DNA of 64,000 nucleotides from AC-32 sp963717475 (GTDB lineage Bacteria > Actinomycetota > Thermoleophilia > Gaiellales > Gaiellaceae): the NCBI GenBank assembly GCA_963717475.1, contig OY970337.1:2480001-2544000 (forward strand). Reading direction: 5' to 3'. Under the pieces are notes generated by a model. That model was not told where the DNA came from, did not search any database, and saw only the letters and a list, made by a program, of their open reading frames with translations. Both the position numbers and the translations under genes were made by a program. Below, piece by piece: positions 44,525 to 53,236 of the stretch. Numbering within the stretch: position 1 is the stretch's first letter; each line of letters starts with the position of its first letter.

Positions 44525-45814
44525 CCCGACCGCGGCCCCGACGACCAGCGCGACGCGCCGCCACTGGTACGGCACGCGGAACACCTGCTGCGCGCGGTAC
44601 GTCATCCCGAGGAACATCACGACGTAGGCAACGAGCGTCGCCGCGGCGGCGCCCATCATCCCGTAGGGCGGGATCAGCGCGAGGTTGACGACGATGTTGA
44701 CCGCGGCAGCGAACCCGGTCACGACCCAGTTGAACTGCGTCGCCTTGGCGCGGCCGATCCCGATCGACATTACGTTGAACGCGATGAATGCCGTGCCGCC
44801 GAAGACGAGCAGCGGGACGACGCGCGAGCCCTCGTAGAAGCGCGGGGTCGCGAGCAGGCGGACGAGCCACGGCGCGAGCAGCGAGAGGGCGAGCGAGAGC
44901 CAGCAGCAGATGTAGAGCACGTACGTCAGCACGAACCCGTACGCGCGCTTGGCCTCCCGGTCGTCGTCGATCGAGTACGCGAACGCCGGCCAGGCCGTGC
45001 GGAACGCGATCAGCAGGATCAGGAGCGCGCTCGAGATTCGCACGCCGACCGAGTAGAGGCCCACCTCCGCTGTGCCTTTCAGCTTCAGCAGCAGGAACCG
45101 GTCGGCCAGGTCGACCGCCCAGAGCGCGAGCCCGGACGGGACGAGCGGCAGGCCGAACCGCTGCATCTGCCGGAAGAGCTCGCGGTCGAACTCGAGCCCG
45201 AGCTGGTAGCGCCGGTAGCCGAGCAGCACGAGGTAGACGACCAGCGTCCCCGTGAAGTTGCCGATCAGGACGCCGATCGCTCCCTTGTGCCAGACCGCGA
45301 CGAGCAGGATCGTCGAGCCGACGGTGATCAGGACGTTCGCGACCGTCGCGATGACGAACTCGACCGAGCGCTCCTCGACCCGGAAGAGCGAGGTCAGCTG
45401 CTCGTAGTTCATCTGCGCCCAGACGAGGACGAACGCGGCGCGGACGAGGTTCGCGTGAGCGTGCGTCGAGAAGAGCAGCTCCGAGATCTGCCCCGCGAAG
45501 ATGGCGCCCAGCACGAGGCCGGTCGTCGCCGCGGCCATCGTGAACCAGAAAGACGTGCGCACCACCGTCACGCGGCCGGCGTCGTCCTTCGCGTCGAAGT
45601 AGAAGCGGAAGAACGCCATCGAGATCCCGGCGCGGAAGACGATCACGAGCACGATCGAGAGCGCGACGAGCGTGTCGACGGCACCGAGCTCGCTGCGGTC
45701 CAGGTAGCGCGTGACGACCGGCAGCAGGAGGACGCCGATCAGGCGCGAGACGACGGCGCCCAGGCCGTAGATGGCCGAGTGCTTGCCGAGCCGCCAGAGC
45801 TGTTGCGCTAGCAC
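44378..45814 (-). CDS. Polysaccharide flippase (Wzx / MATE-like)
   Basis: A 478-residue membrane protein with about 12-14 hydrophobic helices in the polysaccharide-flippase fold. The N-terminal helix pair (SAIYGLGAVVSRLIGVLLLPVVTRYLD) is a hallmark of Wzx proteins, and LALIPPYGMMGAAAATLVAYVVMFLG near the end is equally typical. It moves undecaprenyl-linked repeat units across the membrane. GTG 45814 was taken because the reading before it lacks conserved sequence. The gene is divergent from the epimerase at 45858 and convergent with the ligase gene. Confidence 0.9.
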   Translation of the reverse strand: MLAQQLWRLGKHSAIYGLGAVVSRLIGVLLLPVVTRYLDRSELGAVDTLVALSIVLVIVFRAGISMAFFRFYFDAKDDAGRVTVVRTSFWFTMAAATTGLVLGAIFAGQISELLFSTHAHANLVRAAFVLVWAQMNYEQLTSLFRVEERSVEFVIATVANVLITVGSTILLVAVWHKGAIGVLIGNFTGTLVVYLVLLGYRRYQLGLEFDRELFRQMQRFGLPLVPSGLALWAVDLADRFLLLKLKGTAEVGLYSVGVRISSALLILLIAFRTAWPAFAYSIDDDREAKRAYGFVLTYVLYICCWLSLALSLLAPWLVRLLATPRFYEGSRVVPLLVFGGTAFIAFNVMSIGIGRAKATQFNWVVTGFAAAVNIVVNLALIPPYGMMGAAAATLVAYVVMFLGMTYRAQQVFRVPYQWRRVALVVGAAVGLTVLGKALDVPLAGAVALTAVYPLILLPLKFYLPVELRRLRALVTAAR

Positions 45815-45844
45815 GCCCCCGATTGTGGCGAAATGGGCCGTCGC

Positions 45845-45850
45845 TAGACT
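45845..45850 (+). promoter_or_regulatory. -10 element, probable leaderless promoter of the epimerase operon
   Basis: TAGACT seven bases before GTG 45858, with a possible -35 box TTGTGG at 45823-45828 (16-base spacer). Confidence 0.55.
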
Positions 45851-45857
45851 CCCGCGC

Positions 45858-46841
45858 GTGGCTCTGAGCGGCAAGAAGATCCTGCTGACGGGCGGTGCGG
45901 GGTTCATCGGGACCTCGCTCGCGCGGCGGCTGGTGGAGGACAACGAGCTGGTCGTCCTCGACAACCTGCACCGCGATTCGCTGACTGGCACGGACCTCGC
46001 GGAACATCAGAACTTGCGGTTCGTCCAGGGCGACGTCCTCGATCTCGACCTGCTGCGCGAGCTCAGCGAGGGCGCGACGCACGTCATCCACATGGCTGCG
46101 ATCGCGGGAGTGGACAAGGTGCTCGAGAGCCCGGTCCGGACGATGCGCGTCAACCTGATCGGCACCAGCAACGTGCTCGAGGCCGCGCACGAGGCCGGCG
46201 GCGTCGAGCGCCTGGTCGACTTCTCGACGAGCGAGGTCTTCGGGACGCACGCCTACAAGGTCGAGGAGACCCACGTGACGAGCCAGGGCTCGGTCGGCGA
46301 GGCGCGCTGGACCTACGCGGTCTCCAAGCTCGCGGGCGAGTACCTCGCGCACTCGTACTTCGACGAGTACGGGCTGCCGGCCGTCTCCGTGCGCCCGTTC
46401 AACGTCTACGGGCCCGGGCAGGTCGGCAGCGGCGCGATCCACCACTTCACCGTGCGCGCGCTCTCCGGCGAGGAGCTCGTGATCCACGGCGACGGCTCGC
46501 AGATCCGCGCCTGGTGCTTCGTCGACGACGTGGTCGAGGCGCTGCTCCTCGTGCTCGAGCGCGAGGAGGCGGTCGGGCAGGTGTTCAACATCGGCAACCC
46601 GCGCTCGGTCGTGACGGTCTACGACCTCGCCGAGCGGATCCGACGGCTGGCGGGCTCGGAGTCCGAGATCGTCTTCAAGCCGCTGCACTACACCGACGTC
46701 GAGATGCGGATCCCGAACGTCGACAAGGCGCAGAAGCTGCTCGGCTGGGAGCCGCACGTCGACCTCGACGACGGCCTCGGGCGCACGATCGCCTGGTACC
46801 GCGAGCGGCAGCCCGTCCAGAGCCTGGCTTCGCAGGCGTGA
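45858..46841 (+). CDS. NAD-dependent nucleotide-sugar epimerase/dehydratase
   Basis: An extended short-chain dehydrogenase of 327 aa. The NAD motif TGGAGFIGTSLARRL is near residue 11, then HMAAIAGVDKVLESP, the Ser of DFSTSEVFG, the catalytic Tyr-x3-Lys in YAVSKLAGEYLA, and FNVYGPGQVGSGAIHHF. It is similar to GalE/RmlB-type enzymes, and the precise sugar is unknown. GTG 45858 follows TAGACT. The next gene starts in its stop codon (GTGA), so they form one unit. Confidence 0.92.
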   Translation: MALSGKKILLTGGAGFIGTSLARRLVEDNELVVLDNLHRDSLTGTDLAEHQNLRFVQGDVLDLDLLRELSEGATHVIHMAAIAGVDKVLESPVRTMRVNLIGTSNVLEAAHEAGGVERLVDFSTSEVFGTHAYKVEETHVTSQGSVGEARWTYAVSKLAGEYLAHSYFDEYGLPAVSVRPFNVYGPGQVGSGAIHHFTVRALSGEELVIHGDGSQIRAWCFVDDVVEALLLVLEREEAVGQVFNIGNPRSVVTVYDLAERIRRLAGSESEIVFKPLHYTDVEMRIPNVDKAQKLLGWEPHVDLDDGLGRTIAWYRERQPVQSLASQA

Positions 46842-48373
46842 GGTTCCTCGTCCTGGCCGCGGCGCTGGCCGTCGTGGCCGTGCCGGGGGCAGCGGGGCAG
46901 TCGGTCTCGCGGCCGGTGCTGCTCGGCTACGGGCCTGCCGTGATCAGCCCGAACGGGAACGGCGTCCACGACACGCTGACGCTGCACGTGCAGGCGAGCG
47001 GCCCGGTCGACCTTCACGCGTACGTCTGGGGCGGCCGGCTGCACGGCTGGCGGGAGGTCCGAACCGGCGTGAGCGGAACGGGCACGCTCAGGTGGACCCC
47101 GTCCGCGCTTGGCGACGGAAGCTACGTCGTAACCGTCTGTTCCAAGGATCGGGGTAGGCGGCTCGCCGCGGTCATCCCACGGGCCGAGCAGCGGCCGGGG
47201 GCGGCCGAGGACACCGTCTCGCGGCCGCCGTGGCGCTACTCCGGGTGTCTTGCGGAGCCGAGGGTCATCCGCGTCGAGCGGCTCGCGGCCTACGTCGACT
47301 CGACGCACAGCTTCGAGCCGGGCTCCCGACCCCCGCTGCTCGTCTCGGCAGACGGCGGCCGGGCGACCGTCACGCTCGCCGGGGACTGCTCGACCCGCCC
47401 CTTCGTCGGCCGCGCGCTCCCGCGCGCGTCTGCCTCGGGCCTCTACCACTACGTCGTCGGCGATCCAGCCGGCGACGAGTTCCGCGCCCCCGTCGTGCTC
47501 CGCAACGGCGCCTTCCCTGTCGATCACCCGCCGCCGCACACGGCGCTCGTCGTCTGGCCCTACCTGACCTGGCGCGCGTACAACTCGTACGACGCCGATC
47601 TGAACGGGATCCCGGACAGCTGGTACCACTTCTGGCGGAACCGCCGCGTCTCGCTCCGCGGAGCGATCGTCCCCGGGGGTCAGGAGGACGACTACAAGGC
47701 CGCGCTTCCGTTCTCCCAGTGGCTCTGCGCGCGCCACCCGCGCGTCCAGAGCGTGACCGACGTCGAGCTCGGGCGCCTGCCGCTGTCCGTGCTGCGGCGC
47801 TACCGGGCGATCGTCTTCCCCGGGCACAGCGAGTACTACGAGCCGCACACCTGGAAGCTGCTGCGCGACTACCGCGACCAGGGCGGCCACCTCGTCTTCC
47901 TGCAGGCGAACCCGTTCTACCGCCAGGTGAAGCTCGTCAAGGACCGCAACGCGATGGTCATGACCGACTTCGATGCGCGCGACCGCGGGTACTCCGACTT
48001 CGCGCTCGCGGGAGTCGGCTACGACGGCTGCTGCTTCCCGAAGTCGCGCGCGGCGCGCTACGTCTCGGCCACCGGCGCCGCCTACACGCGCGTCCGCTGG
48101 CTCTTCCGCGGGACCGGGATCGGCCCCGGCCAGGCGTTCGGCTACGCGGGCTCCGAGAGCGACCGGATCGATCCCGAGCTCTCGCCGCCCGGTCGCGTCG
48201 TCGCGGCCGAGGCGGTCATCCCCGGCAACTACGGCGTCGTGAACGCGGCGCTCGTCTGGTCGCGGGCGGGGCGCGGCGAGGTGTTCGCGACCGGCAACTA
48301 CAGCTTCCTGAGAATGCAGAGGGCTCTCACGTGGACGCTGCTCGACAACGTCTGGCGCAAGCTGGTCTCGTAG
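46838..48373 (+). CDS. Exported protein with DMFase-beta-like domain and Ig module
   Basis: A 511-residue secreted protein. The signal peptide (FLVLAAALAVVAVPGAAGQ) is followed by an FlgD-like module (PAVISPNGNGVHDTLTL). From residue 230 onwards there is a domain like the C-terminal part of the N,N-dimethylformamidase beta subunit family (VVWPYLTWRAYNSYDADLNGIPD, FPGHSEYYEPHTWKLLRDYRDQGGHLVFLQANPFY). Family members of this type in actinobacteria are mostly uncharacterised. Its place between an epimerase and a substrate-binding lipoprotein, inside a glycan region, suggests an extracellular role. Confidence 0.78.
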   Translation: MRFLVLAAALAVVAVPGAAGQSVSRPVLLGYGPAVISPNGNGVHDTLTLHVQASGPVDLHAYVWGGRLHGWREVRTGVSGTGTLRWTPSALGDGSYVVTVCSKDRGRRLAAVIPRAEQRPGAAEDTVSRPPWRYSGCLAEPRVIRVERLAAYVDSTHSFEPGSRPPLLVSADGGRATVTLAGDCSTRPFVGRALPRASASGLYHYVVGDPAGDEFRAPVVLRNGAFPVDHPPPHTALVVWPYLTWRAYNSYDADLNGIPDSWYHFWRNRRVSLRGAIVPGGQEDDYKAALPFSQWLCARHPRVQSVTDVELGRLPLSVLRRYRAIVFPGHSEYYEPHTWKLLRDYRDQGGHLVFLQANPFYRQVKLVKDRNAMVMTDFDARDRGYSDFALAGVGYDGCCFPKSRAARYVSATGAAYTRVRWLFRGTGIGPGQAFGYAGSESDRIDPELSPPGRVVAAEAVIPGNYGVVNAALVWSRAGRGEVFATGNYSFLRMQRALTWTLLDNVWRKLVS

Positions 48374-49726
48374 CGGTCGCTGCTGCTCGCGGGCTGCGGC
48401 TCCTCGGCGCCGCCGCACAGGGCTGCCCTGCGGCTCGCGCTGCCCGTGCTGCCGCGGACGCTCGATCCGGCGAAGGCGGGCGACATGCCCTCGCTGAACG
48501 TGACGCATGAGCTCTACGCGGGCCTGACGCGCTTCTCGGGGCGCGGAGTCGTTCCCGACCTCGCGGAGTCGTGGGACGTTCGGCAGGGCGGGCTCGTCTG
48601 GGTCTTCCACCTGCGCAAGAACCTGCGCTGGAGCGACGACCGGCGCTTGACGGCGCAGGACGTCCGGCGCTCGTGGCTGCGCGCGCTCTCGCCCGCGACG
48701 GGAGCGCCTCTGGCCGGGCCGGATCTCGGGATCGTCCGCGGCGCGCGCGCGTACCACGCGTCGGGCCGTGGGCCGGTCGGGATCGAGGCTCCGGACGACC
48801 GGACGTTGCGCGTGACGCTGCAGCACCCCATTCCCTGGCTCGACCAGCTCGTCGCTCACCCCATCGCCGCGGCCTACCGGCCGGATGCCTACAGCGGCCC
48901 GTTTCGACTTGCCGGCCGAAACGTCCTCGACCGGAACTTCAACTACTGGGACGCGGACGCGCTGAAGTCGGGCCGCCTCGTCCTGACGACGAAGACAAAG
49001 GGCGCAGACGCGATTCTCCCCCGCGGCCTCGCTCCGCCCGGGCTCCCGTGGGTGCAGACCGCGAAGCCGCCAAGCGGCCCCGGCTGGCGCAAGCTCCCGA
49101 CGCTCTCGCTGCAACTGCTCTGGATCCGGCCGGGGCGGGTCGACAGCGTCCTTCGGGGGATCTTCGGGGCGACGCTCTCGAAGGAGGGTCTGATCGCCCT
49201 CGTTCCCCCCGCGATGCCCGGACGGGCTGAAGTCACGCGCACGGTGTCGCAGCCACAGCTCAACGACACGCTCACCACGCCGCAGACCCTGACGCTCGCC
49301 TACTCCAGCCATGACGCGCTCGCTCCTAAGCTGGTGAGGAAGCTCAGCCGGTGGCTCGCGTCCATGAATCTCACGGTCGATGCTCGTGCCGGCTCGGCCA
49401 AAGACGCGGATCTCGTCCTGCTCGGCTGGAGCCCCAAGATCTTCGACGCCTACAACATCTTCGACCTCTTTCCCTGCGGCTCGGCGTTCAACGTGGCGCA
49501 CTGGTGCGATCCCACGTACGACGCGCTCATGCGCCGCGCGGTGCGGACGCTGGACGACGGACCGCGCCGGCAGGTCGAGGGTCGGATTCTGCGCAAGCTG
49601 CTCCAGGCGGTGCCCGCGGTCCCGGTGGGTCAGCCACCGGAGTACGTCAAGCTGCGGCCGGGCGTGCGCGGGTTCTCGTGGTCGCCGATCGGCTTCTACG
49701 AGCTCTCGGGCCTGACGCGCTCGTAG
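48374..49726 (+). CDS. ABC-transporter substrate-binding lipoprotein, family 5 (start not visible)
   Basis: A solute-binding protein of the oligopeptide/nickel (SBP_bac_5) family, about 450 aa. The lipobox LLLAGC is read at 48380-48397, followed by TLDPAKAGDMPSLNVTHELYAGL, VPDLAESWDV and FHLRKNLRWSDDRRLTAQDV, all typical. The in-frame sequence between the upstream TAG (48371-48373) and the lipobox has no ATG, GTG or TTG. Adding CG near 48373 would join it to a GTG at 48331, which would be the real start. No permease or ATPase gene is adjacent, so it is an orphan here. The 3' end overlaps the glycosyltransferase gene by 31 bases. Confidence 0.8.
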   Translation, partial: RSLLLAGCGSSAPPHRAALRLALPVLPRTLDPAKAGDMPSLNVTHELYAGLTRFSGRGVVPDLAESWDVRQGGLVWVFHLRKNLRWSDDRRLTAQDVRRSWLRALSPATGAPLAGPDLGIVRGARAYHASGRGPVGIEAPDDRTLRVTLQHPIPWLDQLVAHPIAAAYRPDAYSGPFRLAGRNVLDRNFNYWDADALKSGRLVLTTKTKGADAILPRGLAPPGLPWVQTAKPPSGPGWRKLPTLSLQLLWIRPGRVDSVLRGIFGATLSKEGLIALVPPAMPGRAEVTRTVSQPQLNDTLTTPQTLTLAYSSHDALAPKLVRKLSRWLASMNLTVDARAGSAKDADLVLLGWSPKIFDAYNIFDLFPCGSAFNVAHWCDPTYDALMRRAVRTLDDGPRRQVEGRILRKLLQAVPAVPVGQPPEYVKLRPGVRGFSWSPIGFYELSGLTRS

Positions 49727-50682
49727 ATCTCGAGCACCTGCTTCGCGACCTCCGTGTGCGAGTGCACCCGCTCGACGTAGGCGCGGCTGCGGCGGCCGTG
49801 CTCGGGGAGGGTCTCGCGCCGCTCGATCAGGCCCGCGAGGACGTCCTCCAGATCCGTCTCGGACGCGCGGACCAGCGGTAGCTCGAGCCCGAACGCCTCC
49901 TCGGTCTCGGCGGCGGCCTCCTCGTCGAGGTGGACGACGACGGGCTTGGCGAGCGCCATCGACTCGATCGCGAGCATCCCGTACCAGCCGATCCGCAGCT
50001 GGTCGATCACGATGTCGGCCGCCGCGTAGCGCAGGCGCGCCTCGCGGTTCGGGACGCCCTCGATCAGGTCGAGCTCGATCGGGGCGCCCTTGGCGCGCAG
50101 CGACTCGACGGCGGCCAGAACCGTGTCTGTGCCCTTGACCGCCCGCTTGCTCGGCGCGTGCGCGACCCGCAGCACGTCGCCCGGCTCGACCGGCGCCGGC
50201 TCCCACGCGGCGAGATCGATAGCCGGGTGGACGACGTCGTAGTCCGGCCACGGGCCGCGTGGGGCGAGGCGCCTCGTGAGGTAGCTGCCGACGATCACAG
50301 CGTCGGCGGAACTGAGATAGCGCACATCCGAGGCTGGCCGCCCGCGCAGGTCGGAGCCCCACGACTGGAAGACGATCCCCTTCCGCGCCAGCCGCAGCGC
50401 CGGCAGGTTCAGCCTCCGCGGCAGAAGCGTCAGCCCGGCGTGGAAGTGGAAGACGTCGAAGCGCGGCAGCGCCTTGGCGAACGCGCGCAGCTGCTTCGGC
50501 AGGTTGAACGGGACGCTCGACAGGCGGCTCGTGTCGCGCAGCTCCAGGTTCACGTCGAAGCCGCGCTCGAAGGGCCGCTCGTTGAAGACGAGCAGCGTGC
50601 TCTCGACGCCGAGCTCGCGCAGGCCCTGCGAGATCGCGCCGGGGCCGCCGGCGATGTTGATCGGCGAGTGGAGGACTCTCAA
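49696..50682 (-). CDS. Glycosyltransferase, family 4-like
   Basis: A GT-B glycosyltransferase of 328 aa. It starts LRVLHSPINIAGGPGAISQGLRELG and contains FDVFHFHAGLTLLPRRLN, VFQSWGSDLRG, the DVLRVAHAPSKRAVKGTDTVLAAVESL linker and a C-terminal GWYGMLAIESMALAKPVVVHLDEE, which fits the EX7E donor-binding region of family 4. TTG 50682 overlaps the upstream stop (TTGA). It is the last gene of a three-gene leftward operon with an epimerase and an ATP-grasp protein. Confidence 0.86.
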   Translation of the reverse strand: MRVLHSPINIAGGPGAISQGLRELGVESTLLVFNERPFERGFDVNLELRDTSRLSSVPFNLPKQLRAFAKALPRFDVFHFHAGLTLLPRRLNLPALRLARKGIVFQSWGSDLRGRPASDVRYLSSADAVIVGSYLTRRLAPRGPWPDYDVVHPAIDLAAWEPAPVEPGDVLRVAHAPSKRAVKGTDTVLAAVESLRAKGAPIELDLIEGVPNREARLRYAAADIVIDQLRIGWYGMLAIESMALAKPVVVHLDEEAAAETEEAFGLELPLVRASETDLEDVLAGLIERRETLPEHGRRSRAYVERVHSHTEVAKQVLEIYERVRPESS

Positions 50683-51875
50683 CCGACCGGCTGCTCGACC
50701 GCGATCACGACGTCGAGCGCCCGGAGCGCGCGGTCGGTGAGGTCGTCGAGCTCGTCCTCGCCGGCGGCCGTGAGGACGAGGTAGCCGAGCCGTTCCGCGC
50801 CCGAGGTCAGCGGCGGCAGCACCATGCCCTCGCGCCAGTAGAAGCCGGCCTCGTGGACACCGTCGAGCGCGAGGGCGGGGGAGGCGTCGAGGCGAACGAT
50901 CCGGCCGGGCGGCGAGACGACGAACCGCACCTGGCCGTTCGTCGCGACGGCCTCGCCGCGGCGCAGGTCCTCTGCGCCGAGCTCGCCGAGCGCCCAGAGA
51001 ACATCGGCGCGGATCGCGTCGAAGCCGGTCACGAGCCTGGCGAGCTCCGCGTCCTTGCCGCCGCCGAGGCGCGCGCCGACCTCGATCACGAAGTCCTCGC
51101 GAACCTGGACATAGGACGGCCCGGTCTCGATCCCGACCGCCGCGCTCGCCCGGTGCGCGAGGTCGAACAGCTCCCGTTCGCGCTCCTCGGAAAGCCCGGA
51201 GGGATAGCGGTGCGCGATGCAGACGCCGAGTGGCGGCGGCGGATGGAGCAGCCGCTTCGTGATGCTCATCGGGAAGTACTCGCCGTCGAGCAGGAAACCG
51301 TTGATCGTGAGCTCGTCGCCCTCGAGGTAGCGCTCGAGGACGACGGCGCCGGTGCGCGACGCGGCTAGCGCGCGCTCGAAGGCCGCCGGGATCTCTTCGG
51401 GCGTGCGCACCTCCGTGACACCGCGCTGCGCGGAGCCGTCGACGGGCTTCAAGACGGATGCGCCCTCGAACGCGGCCGCTGCGTCCTCGGCGCTCGCGAC
51501 CTCGCGGCCCGTCGCGGTCGGGACTCCGGAGGCCTCGAACGCGGCGCGCATCTCGCGCTTGTCGGCGACTGTCTCGGCAGTGCGGACGGGAAGGCCGGGG
51601 AGCCCGAGCCGCTCCGCCAGTCGCGCGGTGGGGAGCACGGCCTGGTCGGAGCCCATCGTCGCGACCGCGGCGGGCTCGACCTTGTGCGCGCGGAGGTCGT
51701 CGAGCACCGCGTCGACCTCGACGAAGTTCCGGACGATTCCGATCTCGGCCTCGGCGAGCAGCGGTGCGGTCTCGGCTCCGTCCACCACGCAGACCTCGTG
51801 TCCGAGGGCCCGCGCCTGCTCGAGCAGGCCGAGCTGCGAGCGCGAGCCGCCGACGAGGACGAACGCGGGTCTCAC
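50679..51875 (-). CDS. ATP-grasp ligase, carboxylate-amine type
   Basis: A 398-residue ATP-grasp enzyme. After an N-terminal pre-ATP-grasp domain (VLVGGSRSQLGLLEQARALG), it shows ADKREMRAAFEASGVPTATG, SVLKPVDGSAQRGV, VLERYLEGDELTINGFLLDG and FVIEVGARLGGGKDAEL, in the right order for the family. Such enzymes join a carboxylate to an amine through an acyl phosphate. GTG 51875 overlaps the epimerase stop (GTGA); a GTG seven codons earlier is possible. No partner is obvious, and it may add an amino acid or similar group to a glycan precursor. Confidence 0.86.
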   Translation of the reverse strand: MRPAFVLVGGSRSQLGLLEQARALGHEVCVVDGAETAPLLAEAEIGIVRNFVEVDAVLDDLRAHKVEPAAVATMGSDQAVLPTARLAERLGLPGLPVRTAETVADKREMRAAFEASGVPTATGREVASAEDAAAAFEGASVLKPVDGSAQRGVTEVRTPEEIPAAFERALAASRTGAVVLERYLEGDELTINGFLLDGEYFPMSITKRLLHPPPPLGVCIAHRYPSGLSEERERELFDLAHRASAAVGIETGPSYVQVREDFVIEVGARLGGGKDAELARLVTGFDAIRADVLWALGELGAEDLRRGEAVATNGQVRFVVSPPGRIVRLDASPALALDGVHEAGFYWREGMVLPPLTSGAERLGYLVLTAAGEDELDDLTDRALRALDVVIAVEQPVG

Positions 51876-52735
51876 GCCGCGGGCGCCGCTTGCCACGACT
51901 CGAGCAGCAGGCGCAGGCCGTCCTCGAGCCCGACCTCGGGCTGCCAGCCGAGAGCGCGGAGTCGCGCGACCGAGATCTGGGGCGACACGCGCCGGGGCGG
52001 CGGCTCAACGACCTCGATCAGCTCCTCGGAGGCGCCGGCGATCGTGCAGACGAGCCGGGCGGCATCGATCAGCGCGACCGGGTCGGCGTCGCTGCCGATG
52101 TTGAAGACGTCGTCTTCGCCGGACTCGAGCGCAAGGCGGATGCCGCGCACGATGTCGCCGATCCAACACCAGGTGCGCTCCTCGCCACGGAAGACGGGCA
52201 TGGGTTCGCCGCGCTGGGCTTGCTGGAGCATCGTCGGCAGCGCGCCCTTGCCCTGGCCGGGCTCGACACCCGGGCCGTACGGGCTCGCGAGCCGGAGGAT
52301 CAGCAGGCGCTCGGGCGCGTGGAGGCGCGCAATCTGCTCGCCCCAGAGCTTCGTCAGCGTGTAGAGGCTCTGCGGCGCGGGCGGCGTCTCCTCATTCGCG
52401 GTGGCCGCAGGCCCGTACACGTCGGTCGTCGAGACGTAGGCGAGCCGCGCGCCGTGCACGGCGGTGGCGCGCGCGACCTGGATCGTCGCGAGCACGTTCG
52501 AGCGCAGGGCGAGCTCCGGCTCTTCCTCACAGCGGACGACGCCGATGCGAGCCGCCGCGTGGACGACGAAATTGGGCCGCGCCTCCGCGATCGCGCGCTC
52601 GGCCACACCCTCGTCCGCGAGGTCGCCGTCCGCCCGTTCGAGCGGGAGGACCTCGTAAGCTCGCTCCCCGTGACGCAGCTCCTCCACGAGCGCGCGCCCG
52701 ACGAAGCCCGACGCTCCCGTGACGAGGACTCTCAT
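51872..52735 (-). CDS. NAD-dependent epimerase/dehydratase
   Basis: A 287-residue extended SDR enzyme. MRVLVTGASGFVGRALVEEL gives the NAD motif, followed by VVHAAARIGVVR, the Ser in LAYVSTTDVYGP, the catalytic Tyr in SLYTLTKLWGEQIA and LRLASPYGPGVEPGQG. The sugar substrate is unknown. ATG 52735 is eight bases after TAGACT (52749-52744). It is the first gene of the leftward epimerase, ATP-grasp, glycosyltransferase operon, divergent from a small lipoprotein whose start it overlaps. Confidence 0.9.
   Translation of the reverse strand: MRVLVTGASGFVGRALVEELRHGERAYEVLPLERADGDLADEGVAERAIAEARPNFVVHAAARIGVVRCEEEPELALRSNVLATIQVARATAVHGARLAYVSTTDVYGPAATANEETPPAPQSLYTLTKLWGEQIARLHAPERLLILRLASPYGPGVEPGQGKGALPTMLQQAQRGEPMPVFRGEERTWCWIGDIVRGIRLALESGEDDVFNIGSDADPVALIDAARLVCTIAGASEELIEVVEPPPRRVSPQISVARLRALGWQPEVGLEDGLRLLLESWQAAPAA
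52656..52661 (+). promoter_or_regulatory. -10 element of the small lipoprotein gene
   Basis: TAAGCT eight bases before GTG 52670, inside the coding region of the divergent epimerase. Confidence 0.4.
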
Positions 52736-53236
52736 CGCGGGCGAGTCTACTGGCGCGCCTGCGCGCTCCTGGGCTCTGCGCTGCTGCTCGCCGGCTGCCA
52801 CGGTTCGTCGAAGAAGCATCCGTCCCCGAAGCCGCCGCCCGCCGCGCCGAAGCTGACCTTCCGCCAGCTGGATTCGATGCAGCAGCGCCTCGTCGCCGAC
52901 TACGAGCCGGTCAGTCGCGCGCTGACCGCGTACGAGATCGCGTACCGCGACCGGAGAAACCTGCCGGCCGCGACCCGCTCGTTCCGGCGAGTGGTGGCGA
53001 CGGCGTTCGCGCGGCTACGCAGGGATCGAGCAACGGGCGAAACCGCTCGGGCCAGGAAGCTCCTGATCGACGGCTTGGGCGCGCGCGAGACAGCCCTCGA
53101 ACAGCGGCCCGGGAGCCGCGCCTACACGAGCGCGTGGAACCGCTCGGTGGTGGACGCGCGCCGGGCGCTGACGCTGATGCAGGACATCCGCGACCGCGCC
53201 CGGCTCATTCCGCTCCCGGAGGACTCGATCAGCTGA
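52670..53236 (+). CDS. Small lipoprotein of unknown function
   Basis: A protein of about 188 aa with an N-terminal signal and lipobox (LLGSALLLAGC, Cys at residue 43), a Lys/Pro-rich linker (SSKKHPSPKPPPAAPK) and a helical C-terminus rich in Arg and Ala. No domain was recognised. GTG 52670 is supported by TAAGCT eight bases upstream but would give an unusually long basic leader, and no other normal start lies before the lipobox. It overlaps the divergent epimerase gene by 66 bases. Confidence 0.6.
   Translation: MTQLLHERAPDEARRSRDEDSHRGRVYWRACALLGSALLLAGCHGSSKKHPSPKPPPAAPKLTFRQLDSMQQRLVADYEPVSRALTAYEIAYRDRRNLPAATRSFRRVVATAFARLRRDRATGETARARKLLIDGLGARETALEQRPGSRAYTSAWNRSVVDARRALTLMQDIRDRARLIPLPEDSIS
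52744..52749 (-). promoter_or_regulatory. -10 element of the epimerase, ATP-grasp, glycosyltransferase operon
   Basis: TAGACT on the minus strand, eight bases before ATG 52735. Confidence 0.5.

Noticed and set aside
46688..50362. A 1224-codon open frame on the minus strand
   Set aside because: It is antisense to an epimerase, an exported protein and a binding protein with clear domains; its product is Arg/Gly/Pro-rich without motifs. Long antisense frames are normal at this GC content.
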